Assembly (NCBI GenBank): GCA_019455065.1
Contig: JACFNC010000003.1
Location: 62,001 to 126,000, forward strand
Origin: Rhodospirillales bacterium
GTDB lineage: Bacteria > Pseudomonadota > Alphaproteobacteria > Rhodospirillales > Magnetospirillaceae
Reading direction: 5' to 3'
Length of the DNA stretch: 64,000 nucleotides
In this document: one piece after another, positions 18,970-28,502 of the stretch
Position numbering within the stretch: position 1 is the first letter of the stretch
Layout: every line of letters starts with the position of its first letter
Position numbers and translations under genes: made by a program
The notes under the pieces: model-generated
Seen by the model: only the letters and a program-made list of their open reading frames with translations
Told to the model about the DNA's origin: nothing
The model's database searches: none

Positions 18970-19859
18970 GGCGGCAGCAGTTCTTCCCTCGGAATGGCGG
19001 CCAGGGCGTCAATGAGCACGGTGATGTGGTCGGTCAGTTGTCGAAAACCTGGACCGCGCTCAAAAGCGATTTCGTCCATGTAAAGGCGCCGGTTGATCTC
19101 GACCTGCAACGCGTGCACCCCGATACCCGGGCGACCGTAATGACGGGTCGTAAATCCGCCGGCGTAGGGGGCGTTGCGCACGACCCTGTAGCGGCGCTCG
19201 CGGAGGCACTTTTCTGCGGCCTCGCTGACCGCCGATGCGCAAGAGGTTCCGAAGCAGTCTCCGAGCACGATGTCTACTCCGCCCGGAGCCCTGCCCTCGT
19301 CCATCGGGCGGCCGGATGAGGGCATGGAATGGCAGTCCACGAGCACACAGCAGCCGAAGCGGCGCATGGTGGCGTCGACCAGCGCCTGCAGACGGCTGTG
19401 ATAGGGACGGTAGCAGGTGTTGATCCGGTGTTCTGCCTCCGCGAAGCGCAGCTTGCGGCCATAGATCTGGGCGCCGTTTGCCACCACCCTTGCGATCGTT
19501 CCCAGCCCCGCCGCGACGCGCGGTGACCGGGTATTGACGTATTCGGGGAGTGGGTCCGCGAACATTGCCGGATCGAGTTCGTAAGGTTCGCGGTTGGGAT
19601 CGACATACGCCCGTGGGAACAGAGCCCGGATTAGCGGGGCACCGCGCGATGCGGCGGCGCCGAACAAGTCGTGCACGAAGCTATCCTCGGAGCGCCGCAG
19701 GGTAACCGGGTCGAGCACAGAGGAGGCAAGAAACTCCGCAGGGTAGTCGCAACCGCTATGCGGAGACGCGAAAACCAGGGGGATGGAATGCTCTGCCGGC
19801 AGCCGCACCTCGAGCACCGCAAGATCGTTGTCGTGAACTGCTTTCGGCGTGTGGTCCAT
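18966..19859 (-). CDS. N-formylglutamate amidohydrolase family protein
   Basis: Zinc-dependent hydrolase related to HutG. It carries the metal-binding pattern F-A-S-P-H-S-G-C-D-Y-P, Y-V-D-P-N-R-E-P-Y-E-L, V-D-C-H-S-M-P-S and Q-V-E-I-N-R-R-L-Y. These fit an N-formylglutamate deformylase fold; the natural substrate may differ, as no other hut genes are nearby. The start is uncertain: the ATG at 19859 lacks a clear ribosome site and another ATG lies twelve codons upstream. Followed without a gap by the GNAT gene. Confidence 0.88.
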   Translation of the reverse strand: MDHTPKAVHDNDLAVLEVRLPAEHSIPLVFASPHSGCDYPAEFLASSVLDPVTLRRSEDSFVHDLFGAAASRGAPLIRALFPRAYVDPNREPYELDPAMFADPLPEYVNTRSPRVAAGLGTIARVVANGAQIYGRKLRFAEAEHRINTCYRPYHSRLQALVDATMRRFGCCVLVDCHSMPSSGRPMDEGRAPGGVDIVLGDCFGTSCASAVSEAAEKCLRERRYRVVRNAPYAGGFTTRHYGRPGIGVHALQVEINRRLYMDEIAFERGPGFRQLTDHITVLIDALAAIPREELLPP

Positions 19860-19998
19860 GATTCGTGGTTTAGTGTAATCGCCGTTCCGTGTCATCCCCG
19901 CAGCAGAGCGGTCACCCATTGTGCAGGACAGGCCGAAGGGCTTGCAATGCCCCGCGGTTAAGGCTAAAAGGCTTGCCTTCACGCCGAGATCGGGTGAC

Positions 19999-21148
<1,150 letters not shown>

Positions 21149-21396
21149 GTATGGCGCTCCAGGAAATCGTGAACGTGGGCTTCGCGGAAGCGGTAGGGGC
21201 CGGTGCCATACCGCACATGGGCAATCAGGCCGGCCTGCGCCATCTGCCGGACCCGCTCATCGCTGCACCCAAGCCAATGCGCGACTTCCTTGGTGGTTAG
21301 AAGTCGCGACAATCCGCCCGCGTTCGCTCTTGGGGCGCCTGATTGCTCCAGGATCGGAGCGGCGCTATAGTTCGGCTGGTAACCCGCCGCCATCGA

Positions 21397-21909
21397 TCAT
21401 TCCTCCTTGTCTTGGGGGTGGTCAGGAGCTGTTGGCGCAGCTCCGGTGTCGTGGTTCACATGCGGGCGGTCCGAGCCTTCCTGGCCCGGGCCGCTTTCAG
21501 TTATAGGGGGGAGTCTGCTCTCGATCGAATATAGAGCGTGAGCGATATGGTCCAGCTCGTTATTGAGATCGTCTATGTTCTTAATTGACAGCTTCCAATA
21601 TAGCCAATCGTCACCTGTTCTGAAGTGGCTTGAGAAACGGAATTTCCTCGGCTCTGGACTAATAGTCTCGTTTAAGATGCAATCAAAAACGTTTCTCGGG
21701 TCGATCTCCAAAATCTCACAAATCTTCACTAGTTTATGGATGGGTGGATGCTTGCCACCATCCTCTCCAGCTAGCTCGTATTTTGCCATTGTGTTCTTGT
21801 TGATGCCGGCGAACTCGGCGAGTTTCACGCGCGACATCCCTTTCCGCTCGCGCACGGTTCGCATAAACCTCCCGAGCGTAAAATCACCAACGGCCAAGAA
21901 CTCGCGCAT
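21397..21909 (-). CDS. XRE-family transcriptional regulator of the element
   Basis: N-terminal lambda-repressor-like HTH (about residues 10-75): F-M-R-T-V-R-E-R-K-G-M-S-R-V-K-L-A-E-F-A-G, then N-T-M-A-K-Y-E. The second half has an aromatic region and a Pro/Asp-rich tail. Base composition in the middle is clearly lower in GC than the surroundings. An inverted repeat lies just upstream of the ATG and probably is its operator, so autoregulation is likely. Confidence 0.85.
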   Translation of the reverse strand: MREFLAVGDFTLGRFMRTVRERKGMSRVKLAEFAGINKNTMAKYELAGEDGGKHPPIHKLVKICEILEIDPRNVFDCILNETISPEPRKFRFSSHFRTGDDWLYWKLSIKNIDDLNNELDHIAHALYSIESRLPPITESGPGQEGSDRPHVNHDTGAAPTAPDHPQDKEE

Positions 21910-21923
21910 TTCCCTGTTCCTTT

Positions 21924-21943
21924 AGGTACAAACTCTTGTACCT
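21924..21943 (-). promoter_or_regulatory. operator-like inverted repeat upstream of the XRE regulator
   Basis: AGGTACAA-N4-TTGTACCT, a perfect 8-bp inverted repeat, lies 14 to 33 bases upstream of the regulator ATG. Position and symmetry fit an autoregulatory operator of a lambda-repressor-type protein. Confidence 0.6.
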
Positions 21944-22044
21944 TTGTTGGAAACATCAGTCAACCCGCATTCCCCAGGCCATAGGGCGGAGACACAACAT
22001 CTGCCGTCTCCGCCCTATGTGAGCCCCAACATTGCGCCGGACAG

Positions 22045-22866
22045 CTACCGGCGCCGGGGGAATTCGTCGCGGTTCCCAAAGTCGGGGCCGGTCCCCACAA
22101 TCGCCATCTCGCGCAGCGCCGGACGGATTATCGGCACGAAATCCTGGTGTTCACCCCAGGCGCCGAAGAAGCCCGGAGCCGAGACATCCTCCCGCTTTTC
22201 CGACAGTTCCGTTGCGATGTTGACCAAAGGGCCGCGCTCAATGGCAAACAAGTCGACCCCGAGAATGGCGGTATCGAGAATGCGCTCCTCGATGGCGCCG
22301 CAGTACTTCTGCGCGTCGGCCGGGTTCTGCTGGAAAAGGTCGGCCAGGGTGAAGGGCGACGGGCACTCCCCGCGATGAAGCCCGCGAGCGTCCGCCACCC
22401 GTGTCAGTTCCTCCGGCTCGAGGAATTTTATCAGGCTTGCCACCGCGCCGATGGTCGCCAGCGTGCGCCGCTCATAGCCCTTGAAGCCCTCATCCCGGAA
22501 CTCGTCCAGTCGGGCGAGGAGCTCCCGGACATCATCCTCGGGATCGCTCTCATCGCCTTCGATCACGAGCGTCGGGCGTTCCAGTTTCCGCGCCACGGGA
22601 AGGGGAGATGCACCGGCCGAAGGCGCCGGTTCCTCGCCGGACAGCCAGCTAACCTCGACATTGAGTTTGCGGGCGATGGCCTCCAGGCGGGTGAGCGAGG
22701 GCTCCATCATGCCGTACTCGAACTTCTCGACCGTCTTTGCGGGGATGCCGGCCGCTTTTGCCAGTTGGGCGCGCGACATACCCACGGTCTCGCGGGCCTC
22801 GCGGATTCGGGACGCGATCAGTTGCGCCCGTTCGGTGTCGGGTTTGGTCAACGTGTTGGTAGTCAT
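22045..22866 (-). CDS. XRE-family regulator with long C-terminal domain
   Basis: HTH at about residues 18-72 (I-R-E-A-R-E-T-V-G-M-S-R-A-Q-L-A-K-A-A-G-I-P-A-K-T-V-E-K-F-E), followed by a 200-residue region with no recognised family. That region includes an acidic linker (E-G-D-E-S-D-P-E-D-D) and a helical segment. The ATG at 22866 has AAGGA upstream. It lies directly downstream of the rep gene in the same transcription direction and may control copy number or excision. Confidence 0.82.
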   Translation of the reverse strand: MTTNTLTKPDTERAQLIASRIREARETVGMSRAQLAKAAGIPAKTVEKFEYGMMEPSLTRLEAIARKLNVEVSWLSGEEPAPSAGASPLPVARKLERPTLVIEGDESDPEDDVRELLARLDEFRDEGFKGYERRTLATIGAVASLIKFLEPEELTRVADARGLHRGECPSPFTLADLFQQNPADAQKYCGAIEERILDTAILGVDLFAIERGPLVNIATELSEKREDVSAPGFFGAWGEHQDFVPIIRPALREMAIVGTGPDFGNRDEFPRRR

Positions 22867-22882
22867 TTCATGTTCCTTTTCA

Positions 22883-24334
22883 TCAGTGTGTGGAGTGCTC
22901 CCCGGGTGTCCCGGGGAGGCAGGTTTCCTGGGTTTCGGGCCAGGGATAAAGCCGGTCTCCGGGAAGCCTCGGAGCTATCACGGGGACCCATCGCTCGCGT
23001 TGGAGGGATGGCATCCAGGCCAATCGCCAGGGGATGCGCAGCCGCGCGAGAACTTGAAGAAGGGCGGGTAATCCGCCAGTCGCCAATGCCTCCAGGACAT
23101 CGGCCGTGGCGTGGGCGTTCACGACGGACTGGAAGATGGGCCAAGCCAAGGAAGCCACATGGCTTTCGGGGATGGGTTCTTCCTTGGCCAGATCTTCGTC
23201 AGTGTTTTCGTATTCGCCCAAATAGTGGCGTTTCAGGCCCCGACTCCAGGTAAGTTGCCGGGCGCCCTTGAAGGCGTCGAAGTATTCCCTGAAAAGGCGT
23301 CGATCATCCTTGCTGCCGTGCGCGGCGAAGTCCGCCAGTATCTGCCAGGGCGTTCGGCCCCCATCGCGCCCGGCCTTCATGTGCGCCTTCGTGAGCTCCA
23401 GGGCCGCGCCCCACTTGCCCACATAGCCCGCCGCGCCCGCGTAGGCGTCGACCAGCTCGAAGGCGAAAGCGTCGATGCTGCAGGCGCCCATCCCCATTCG
23501 CGCGATGGCGCGCGCCCAGGCGTCGAACAGCCAGGAGCCGAAGGCGCCGCTATCGCCTGCGGTGGTGCCCGGCCGGAAGAGGATCAGGACGTGAAGGTGC
23601 GGGTGCCAGCCGTGCGCGCCATGCGTGACCTCCAAGGCGCGGACATCACCCATCCACCCGTAGCCGTCGCGTGCGGTTTGCCATGCGCGCCCGGACTTCA
23701 CCTTGCGGAAGGCGTTGGTTACGGCGCGGAGCAGGTCCCGGCACCGCTGGAAGCGGGTGTGTGGTAGGGTGAGGGTCGCCATGTAGGCTGTCCCGCCAGC
23801 CTCGCCATGCGCCCGCAACAGGGCCTCCAACTCCTCCCGCCGCCCCTCAGTGATCCGAGCGGCGCAGACCGGGCAGGACCACACGGAGCCGCATGTTTCG
23901 ACGCCGCCGAAATGTGCGTGCCCGTCCCGGCTATGCAGGGTGACGATCTTGCCGGTGGCGGCTTGACCGCAGCGGGCCACCCGCTCATGCGGGACGATCC
24001 GCCCGGCCGCAAAGCGGAGGGCGTGGCGGCGCTTCCGGTGCTCCCCCGCAAGAGGTACCTCGGAAGCATAACTTGCGTGTCTATCAAGGGCGGCGCGCTC
24101 CGCGCCGGAGCGAGGGTGTTCCCCCTCGCACTCCCCCCGCTCGCCGCGTGGCAGGGGCGCGGGGCTGCGGGCTGGCGCCCGGTCCCCGCTCCCCTGGCGG
24201 GGAGCGTGCGGTGTCGCCGGCGCGTCAACGGCCTTCCGCCGCGCCCGTTGGGCGCGGTCTCCCGAGAAGGCCATTGACCCGCCGTCTGCGGGGGAACCGC
24301 AGCGGGGGAGGGGAAGGCGGCCGGCTGCGGTCAT
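22883..24334 (-). CDS. rep: rolling-circle replication initiator protein (Rep, HUH type)
   Basis: Nicks one strand at the double-strand origin to start rolling-circle replication. The first 80 residues are Arg/Pro-rich and low in complexity. The core has a Cys-rich zinc region (C-G-S-V-W-S-C-P-V-C-A), motif M-A-T-L-T-L-P-H-T, the metal-binding H-P-H-L-H-V-L, and Y-A-G-A-A-G-Y-V-G-K-W with the likely catalytic Tyr. This matches the plasmid Rep_1 group. The ATG at 24334 overlaps the upstream stop codon by four bases. At 483 residues it is longer than most plasmid Reps. Confidence 0.88.
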   Translation of the reverse strand: MTAAGRLPLPRCGSPADGGSMAFSGDRAQRARRKAVDAPATPHAPRQGSGDRAPARSPAPLPRGERGECEGEHPRSGAERAALDRHASYASEVPLAGEHRKRRHALRFAAGRIVPHERVARCGQAATGKIVTLHSRDGHAHFGGVETCGSVWSCPVCAARITEGRREELEALLRAHGEAGGTAYMATLTLPHTRFQRCRDLLRAVTNAFRKVKSGRAWQTARDGYGWMGDVRALEVTHGAHGWHPHLHVLILFRPGTTAGDSGAFGSWLFDAWARAIARMGMGACSIDAFAFELVDAYAGAAGYVGKWGAALELTKAHMKAGRDGGRTPWQILADFAAHGSKDDRRLFREYFDAFKGARQLTWSRGLKRHYLGEYENTDEDLAKEEPIPESHVASLAWPIFQSVVNAHATADVLEALATGGLPALLQVLARLRIPWRLAWMPSLQRERWVPVIAPRLPGDRLYPWPETQETCLPGTPGEHSTH

Positions 24335-24891
24335 GCGCCGCCTCCCTTCCGAGCGCGCAGCGACGGCGGAAGCCCCATCTGTTCGCGGGCTTTCCTGACC
24401 CAGCGGGGCACGTTGTGGGGCCTGATCGCGAGAACCGCAGCGATCTCAGCGTTGCCGGCGCCCTGCCGAAGAAGAGAGATGGTCTTTGCCACGCGGGCGC
24501 GTTCGACGCGCGCGTTGAGCTTTTGCCGGTGTTGGCGGATCAGTACTTCGAGCAATTGCGCCGGAACACTGAGCCCCTCAGCGACCTTCGCTAGAGCGCG
24601 GCGCCGTTCGGCCCCTGGATCGTTCGGCCGGTCCATGCGCTCATGCCGGAAGCGGCTATAGGCGATGCGCCCAAGGCGGGCGGTCTCGCGGCGCCTTTGC
24701 TGGCGCGCCTCGCTGGTGCGCCGCAACTCCTCGGCCTGTCTCCGCTCTTCGGCCTGGTGGACGTCGACCGCCGGCCGCAATTGATCGAAGAGCGGCATCG
24801 TTGCGGCGAGAATTCGAGTTGCGAGGTCCCAGGGAAGCTCGATCTCGATCCGGCAAGAGTTGCCATGCCTGTTGATGCGCCAATCAATCAT
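24331..24891 (-). CDS. hypothetical element protein with C-terminal helix-turn-helix
   Basis: 186 residues. The N-terminus reads M-I-D-W-R-I-N-R-H-G-N, then a strongly charged helical region rich in Arg, Glu and Gln. The C-terminal part, G-A-G-N-A-E-I-A-A-V-L-A-I-R-P-H-N-V-P-R-W, looks like a helix-turn-helix. GGAGGTG just before ATG 24891 decides the start. It is the first gene of the operon and is coupled to rep by ATGA, so a role in replication or its control is inferred. Confidence 0.75.
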   Translation of the reverse strand: MIDWRINRHGNSCRIEIELPWDLATRILAATMPLFDQLRPAVDVHQAEERRQAEELRRTSEARQQRRRETARLGRIAYSRFRHERMDRPNDPGAERRRALAKVAEGLSVPAQLLEVLIRQHRQKLNARVERARVAKTISLLRQGAGNAEIAAVLAIRPHNVPRWVRKAREQMGLPPSLRARKGGGA

Positions 24892-24926
24892 GACGCACCT
24901 CCACACGCTGGCGGACACTTACCCAG

Positions 24927-24948
24927 TTTCGCGAACGCGTTCGCGAAA
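24927..24948. repeat. 22-bp perfect palindrome upstream of the rep operon
   Basis: The half-site TTTCGCGAACG is followed directly by its exact reverse complement, with no spacer. It lies 36-57 bases upstream of the first element gene. Candidates are an operator, a partition-type site or part of the rolling-circle origin. Confidence 0.8.
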
Positions 24949-25041
24949 CGGCTTGGAAAAGACCGGAAAGCCTTGGAATACGGCTTGGGCCGGTGGCTAC
25001 CGTTTGGGGTTCTTCTTGTTGATTTTGCTCGATGCGGGGGG

Positions 25042-25091
25042 CGTTGACATCGTAGGGGTCACTGGTTCAATCCCAGTCGCGCCCACCATCG
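25042..25091 (+). repeat. attR, displaced host tRNA-Val 3' end
   Basis: Copy of the tRNA-Val 3' part from anticodon stem to CCA. Its T-arm reads CTGG-TTCAATC-CCAG against CAGG-TTCGATC-CCTG in the intact gene, so pairing is kept. There is no 5' half, so it is not a functional tRNA. Confidence 0.93.
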
Positions 25092-25092
25092 A

Positions 25093-25117
25093 AACCCCTT
25101 GGGAAACCAAGGGGTTT
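25093..25117 (+). terminator. displaced original terminator of tRNA-Val
   Basis: 10-bp perfect stem AACCCCTTGG / CCAAGGGGTT, GAAA loop. It has the same outer stem and loop as the copy at 20078 but compensatory inner base pairs. Confidence 0.8.
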
Positions 25118-25184
25118 CGCCTTTCGAGGGGGTAACATCGCCATCCTGGCCGACGAATATAGGAGTCGGCGACGGAGGGCGACG

Positions 25185-26105
25185 ATGGCAGCGACCAGGC
25201 TTTTATTTCTTCTTTCCATTCTGGTCACCCTGCCCGTTTCGGGTCGGGCCGTCGAGCGTTCGGACATCGTCGGAACACTGGGTTACCACGTCACCCAATC
25301 CGGCGAGGTGCTTGCCGAGTTGGCGGTTCAGCACGACCTCGGATACGTCGAGCTTCGCGCGGCCAATCCCGGGGTCGTGTCGTGGTTTCCCGAAATTGGC
25401 ACGCGCCTCGTTCTGCCCAAGGCGCACATCCTGCCCGCCGCTACCCGCCGAGGGATCGTGGTGAACCTGGCGGAAATGCGGCTCTATTTTTTTCCGCCTG
25501 ACGGCGCTCCCGTCCAGACCTATCCGGTGGGCATCGGCCGCGAGGCCTTCAAGACGCCCCTCGGCGAGACGCAAGTGGTCAACAAGCGGGTCAATCCGAC
25601 CTGGGTACCGCCGCCCTCGGTGAGGGCCGAGAAGCCGGATCTGCCGCGTAGCGTGCCTCCCGGCCCCGACAATCCGTTGGGCGCCTATTCGCTCGACCTT
25701 GGTTGGCCGGCCTATCGCATTCATGGAACCAACAAGCCGCTGGGCGTCGGCAGGAGGATCAGCCACGGTTGTCTGCGCATGTACCCGTGGGACGTCGAAG
25801 CGCTTTTTCCGCGCGTACCTGTGGGAACACCGGTCACGGTTGTGGACCAACCGTTCAAAGTGGGCTGGCTCTACGGCGAATTGTATCTCGAGGTGCATCC
25901 CAGCCAACGGCAGGCGGACGATGTCGAGATTACAGGTAACCTGCGACCGGAACCGCTCGATGGGCTTATCGAGGCGGTAAGGGTGGCGGCCGGACGAGGG
26001 GCCAACCAAGTGGATTGGTCCCTCGTCCGGCTGGTCGCTGCGGAACGGCGCGGCTATCCGATCAGGATCACCACGCTCGCCGCTTCACCCGGGATGGATT
26101 GGTGA
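25185..26105 (+). CDS. L,D-transpeptidase (YkuD/ErfK family), exported
   Basis: Forms 3-3 cross-links in peptidoglycan or anchors proteins to it. A signal peptide covers about residues 1-22. A LysM-like segment (Y-H-V-T-Q-S-G-E-V-L-A-E-L-A) is followed by the YkuD catalytic domain with Y-R-I-H-G-T-N and S-H-G-C-L-R-M, which hold the catalytic His and Cys. The 306-residue length fits ErfK/YbiS relatives. It lies just outside the integrated element, in native-looking sequence. Confidence 0.95.
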   Translation: MAATRLLFLLSILVTLPVSGRAVERSDIVGTLGYHVTQSGEVLAELAVQHDLGYVELRAANPGVVSWFPEIGTRLVLPKAHILPAATRRGIVVNLAEMRLYFFPPDGAPVQTYPVGIGREAFKTPLGETQVVNKRVNPTWVPPPSVRAEKPDLPRSVPPGPDNPLGAYSLDLGWPAYRIHGTNKPLGVGRRISHGCLRMYPWDVEALFPRVPVGTPVTVVDQPFKVGWLYGELYLEVHPSQRQADDVEITGNLRPEPLDGLIEAVRVAAGRGANQVDWSLVRLVAAERRGYPIRITTLAASPGMDW

Positions 26106-26414
26106 CTACTTGCGTAGTTCCTGCTGCATCATGCGGTCCGTCGTGACGCTCGTGCGGGCCGCCTGTTCGGCAAGTTGGTCAGCGCGCCGCTGGGCGGCCG
26201 TGGCGGCATCCTGCGCCTGCTGGACCTGAGCGGCCAATTGTTCGATGCGGGCGGCATTCTGCTGGGCCTGCTGTTGCGCCGCCTGGGCGGTCTGTTCGGC
26301 TGTCGACGGCGTGACGGCTGCCGTTTCCTCGCCCCGCATCGCCTCGCAGCCCATCAGGAAGAGAACCGGAAGAACGGCGATGGCGGCCTTGCCCACTGAG
26401 TCCATTCGAAGCAT
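26106..26414 (-). CDS. small alanine-zipper lipoprotein (Lpp-like)
   Basis: 102 residues with a lipoprotein signal ending L-F-L-M-G-C (lipobox), then a Gln/Ala-rich heptad region (A-A-Q-Q-Q-A-Q-Q-N-A and A-A-T-A-A-Q-R-R-A-D) that should form a coiled coil. It ends in Arg-Lys, as in Braun-type lipoproteins that attach to peptidoglycan through a C-terminal Lys. The L,D-transpeptidase gene ends at the adjacent base on the other strand, so an enzyme-substrate pair is possible. GGAG supports the ATG at 26414. Confidence 0.8.
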   Translation of the reverse strand: MLRMDSVGKAAIAVLPVLFLMGCEAMRGEETAAVTPSTAEQTAQAAQQQAQQNAARIEQLAAQVQQAQDAATAAQRRADQLAEQAARTSVTTDRMMQQELRK

Positions 26415-26670
26415 GTCACTCTCCTCGCTACGACGGGAACTGGTCATTGGAAGGTATTGTCGCGGAGGGTAATAGACCAATCGTCCATGCGGCTATGAGC
26501 AAGCCCCTTACGGCAAAGCAAGCGCGCTCGGACGGGCCAATCCGGGTTAAGGCGGGACAACTTTGCGGCTGCGCCCGCGGGTGGTGCAGCGCTGTTTTAC
26601 GATTGACAGGCGGGGTCGTCGTACGTATTTTCCGGCCTCCGGTCTAAGCCTTGGGCCTTGAGGAATTGCT

Positions 26671-26796
26671 ATGAAGATCCGCAACTCGCTGAAATCCGCC
26701 AAGACACGGGACAAGAATTGCCGTGTCGTGCGCCGCAAAGGGCGTATCTACGTGATCAACAAGAGCAATCCGCGGTTCAAAGCCCGCCAGGGCTGA
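26671..26796 (+). CDS. rpmJ: 50S ribosomal protein L36, type B (zinc-free)
   Basis: 41 residues, [12 protein letters not shown] at the start and N-P-R-F-K-A-R-Q-G at the end. It has a single Cys and lacks the four zinc ligands of the C+ form, as in alphaproteobacteria, where this is the only L36. TTGAGGAATTGCT precedes the ATG. It stands alone with its own terminator. Confidence 0.95.
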   Translation: MKIRNSLKSAKTRDKNCRVVRRKGRIYVINKSNPRFKARQG

Positions 26797-26818
26797 GCGT
26801 TACCGATATTCTGTGCTT

Positions 26819-26840
26819 GCCGCGCCTTCGGCGCGGCTTT
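26819..26840 (+). terminator. terminator of rpmJ
   Basis: 8-bp stem GCCGCGCC / GGCGCGGC with a TTC loop followed by TTTGCATTTCT, 22 bases after the rpmJ stop. Confidence 0.7.
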
Positions 26841-26982
26841 GCATTTCTGCACCTGAGTTGGCCGCGCCGCTCCTCGATGGCTCCTCCGCCGGGCTAATCG
26901 AGGCTCGTTCGACGGCCCTTCCTTCCTTTCCCCGAACCGTCCGGTCCCCGCAGTGTTCGCTCCGCCAGAACAGGCGGTGTCC

Positions 26983-27990
26983 ATGCGTTTCCGTGGGCTG
27001 GAGCTCCCGTGTCTCGAGGTAGAGATCGCACAGCGGCCGTTTTACTCGCTGCTGGAGGTTTTGACCGGAAGTCGCCGCGGCCCGCGCGTGCTCGTCGTCA
27101 GCCCGCTATCGGGCCACCGAATCGTCCTTCTGCGCGACCTTGTGGCTGCTCTCGTTCCCTGCCACTCGGTATTCGTCATCGAATGGCGCGATGCGTCCCT
27201 GATACCGGCTTGGCACGGTCCTTTCAGCCTTGATGAGAATATCGATTGCGTCCTGGAAGTCCTACGTCTCCTCGGTCCCGATCTTCATCTCATCGCGCTT
27301 AGCCAGTCGCCGGTCCCTTGTCTCGCTGCAACCGCGCTGGCCGCGATGGAGAACGATGCTCCGCAGCCCAAATCATTGACGCTCATCTCCGGTTTTCTCG
27401 ACCCCGGCCTCAACCCGACGCGCGTTGCAAGGTTCGTCAACGGCTTGCGAGTGGAGACACTCGCCGAGAGCGTCATCGAGACCGTGCCGGACGGTTGGCC
27501 GGGTGCGGGGCGCCTGGTTTACCCAGCGACGACGCAGAAAACGGCGCTGGGTTGCTACCTAGCGCGCCACCTGATCGAAGGAAGGGAACTGCTGTGGAAA
27601 ATGCTGTGGGATGATTCCCTCGCTCGCCGCCTTCGGTTTCTGCGCGCATACTTCGATGTGCAGGATCTCGCGGCCGAGATCTTTCTGGATACCGTAGACA
27701 AGGTTTTCCATCAGCGCCTTCTGCCGCGCGGACGATTGATGTGGCGTGGCGTTCGAATCGTCCCCGAAGCGATTACGCGGACTGCGCTCATGACCGTCGA
27801 GGGCGGAATGGATGATGCCTCCGGCCTGTGCCAGACGGGGGTTGCTCACGCCCTATGCCGCAACGTACCGGAGCGCCGGCGTGCGCATTATTGCGAGCCT
27901 GGCGTTGGGCATTTCGGGACCTTCCACGGCCGCGCGTGGCGCGAAAGGATCGCGCCGCGCGTAGCTCGATTCATTGCGGCGCAAAGCTAG
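26983..27990 (+). CDS. phaZ: intracellular polyhydroxyalkanoate depolymerase
   Basis: Mobilises stored PHB. The alpha/beta hydrolase-like core is followed by the PHB_depo_C region (T-V-E-G-G-M-D-D, C-Q-T-G-V-A-H and P-G-V-G-H-F-G-T-F-H-G with the catalytic His). At the nucleophile elbow the sequence is L-I-A-L-S-Q-S-P; relatives known to me have Cys there, so Ser appears to replace it. With about 335 residues from the ATG at 26983 it is shorter than the usual 400. GTG at 26953 is an alternative start. Confidence 0.88.
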   Translation: MRFRGLELPCLEVEIAQRPFYSLLEVLTGSRRGPRVLVVSPLSGHRIVLLRDLVAALVPCHSVFVIEWRDASLIPAWHGPFSLDENIDCVLEVLRLLGPDLHLIALSQSPVPCLAATALAAMENDAPQPKSLTLISGFLDPGLNPTRVARFVNGLRVETLAESVIETVPDGWPGAGRLVYPATTQKTALGCYLARHLIEGRELLWKMLWDDSLARRLRFLRAYFDVQDLAAEIFLDTVDKVFHQRLLPRGRLMWRGVRIVPEAITRTALMTVEGGMDDASGLCQTGVAHALCRNVPERRRAHYCEPGVGHFGTFHGRAWRERIAPRVARFIAAQS

Positions 27991-27994
27991 CCGT

Positions 27995-28432
27995 TCAGAC
28001 ATTGCGAGGTTTTCCAGTGGGTTGGGATATGCCCTCCATCGCCTCGCCAATGGCGTGCTCGTCGCCAGTACGCTCCGCAATATCGCCGACCGACAGCACG
28101 CCGACCAATCGCTTGTCGCGGTTCAATATGGCAAGCCGGTGGATTTGGCGATTGGCCATCAGCTTGGCGGCCTCCGCTGTGTCCTGGTCCTCGAAGCAGT
28201 AAACGATATCTGGCGACATGGTCTCGCGAACCGGCGTGGCGTTCGGATCGCGCCCCTCTGCGGCGGCGCGCAGGGCGATGTCGCGGTCGGTCACGGTTCC
28301 GACCAGCCGATCGTTTTCGCCCACAGGCAGGAAACCGGTGTCCGCATCGCGCATGATTCTGGCCGCATCCCGAACGAGCGTATCGGGGGTGATGATCTTT
28401 ACGTCGCGGCTCATCACTTCGCGTATCTGCAT
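27995..28432 (-). CDS. tandem CBS domain protein
   Basis: 145 residues made of two CBS motifs: V-M-S-R-D-V-K-I-I-T-P to T-V-T-D-R-D-I-A, and T-M-S-P-D-I-V-Y-C to L-V-G-V-L-S-V-G-D-I-A. Such stand-alone CBS pairs sense adenine nucleotides or similar ligands and regulate partners that cannot be named here. The ATG at 28432 follows GGAGGAAAGCC. It faces the PHA depolymerase gene with four bases between the stop codons. Confidence 0.93.
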   Translation of the reverse strand: MQIREVMSRDVKIITPDTLVRDAARIMRDADTGFLPVGENDRLVGTVTDRDIALRAAAEGRDPNATPVRETMSPDIVYCFEDQDTAEAAKLMANRQIHRLAILNRDKRLVGVLSVGDIAERTGDEHAIGEAMEGISQPTGKPRNV

Positions 28433-28502
28433 GGCTTTCCTCCAGCCTCTGGAATTGCCGGATAAACCCCTGGCCTCCCGATGCTGTTCCATGACCGCCA
28501 AT

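Noticed and set aside
25042..25088. Second tRNA-Val gene
   Set aside because: Only the 3' half is present; it is the displaced end left by element integration.
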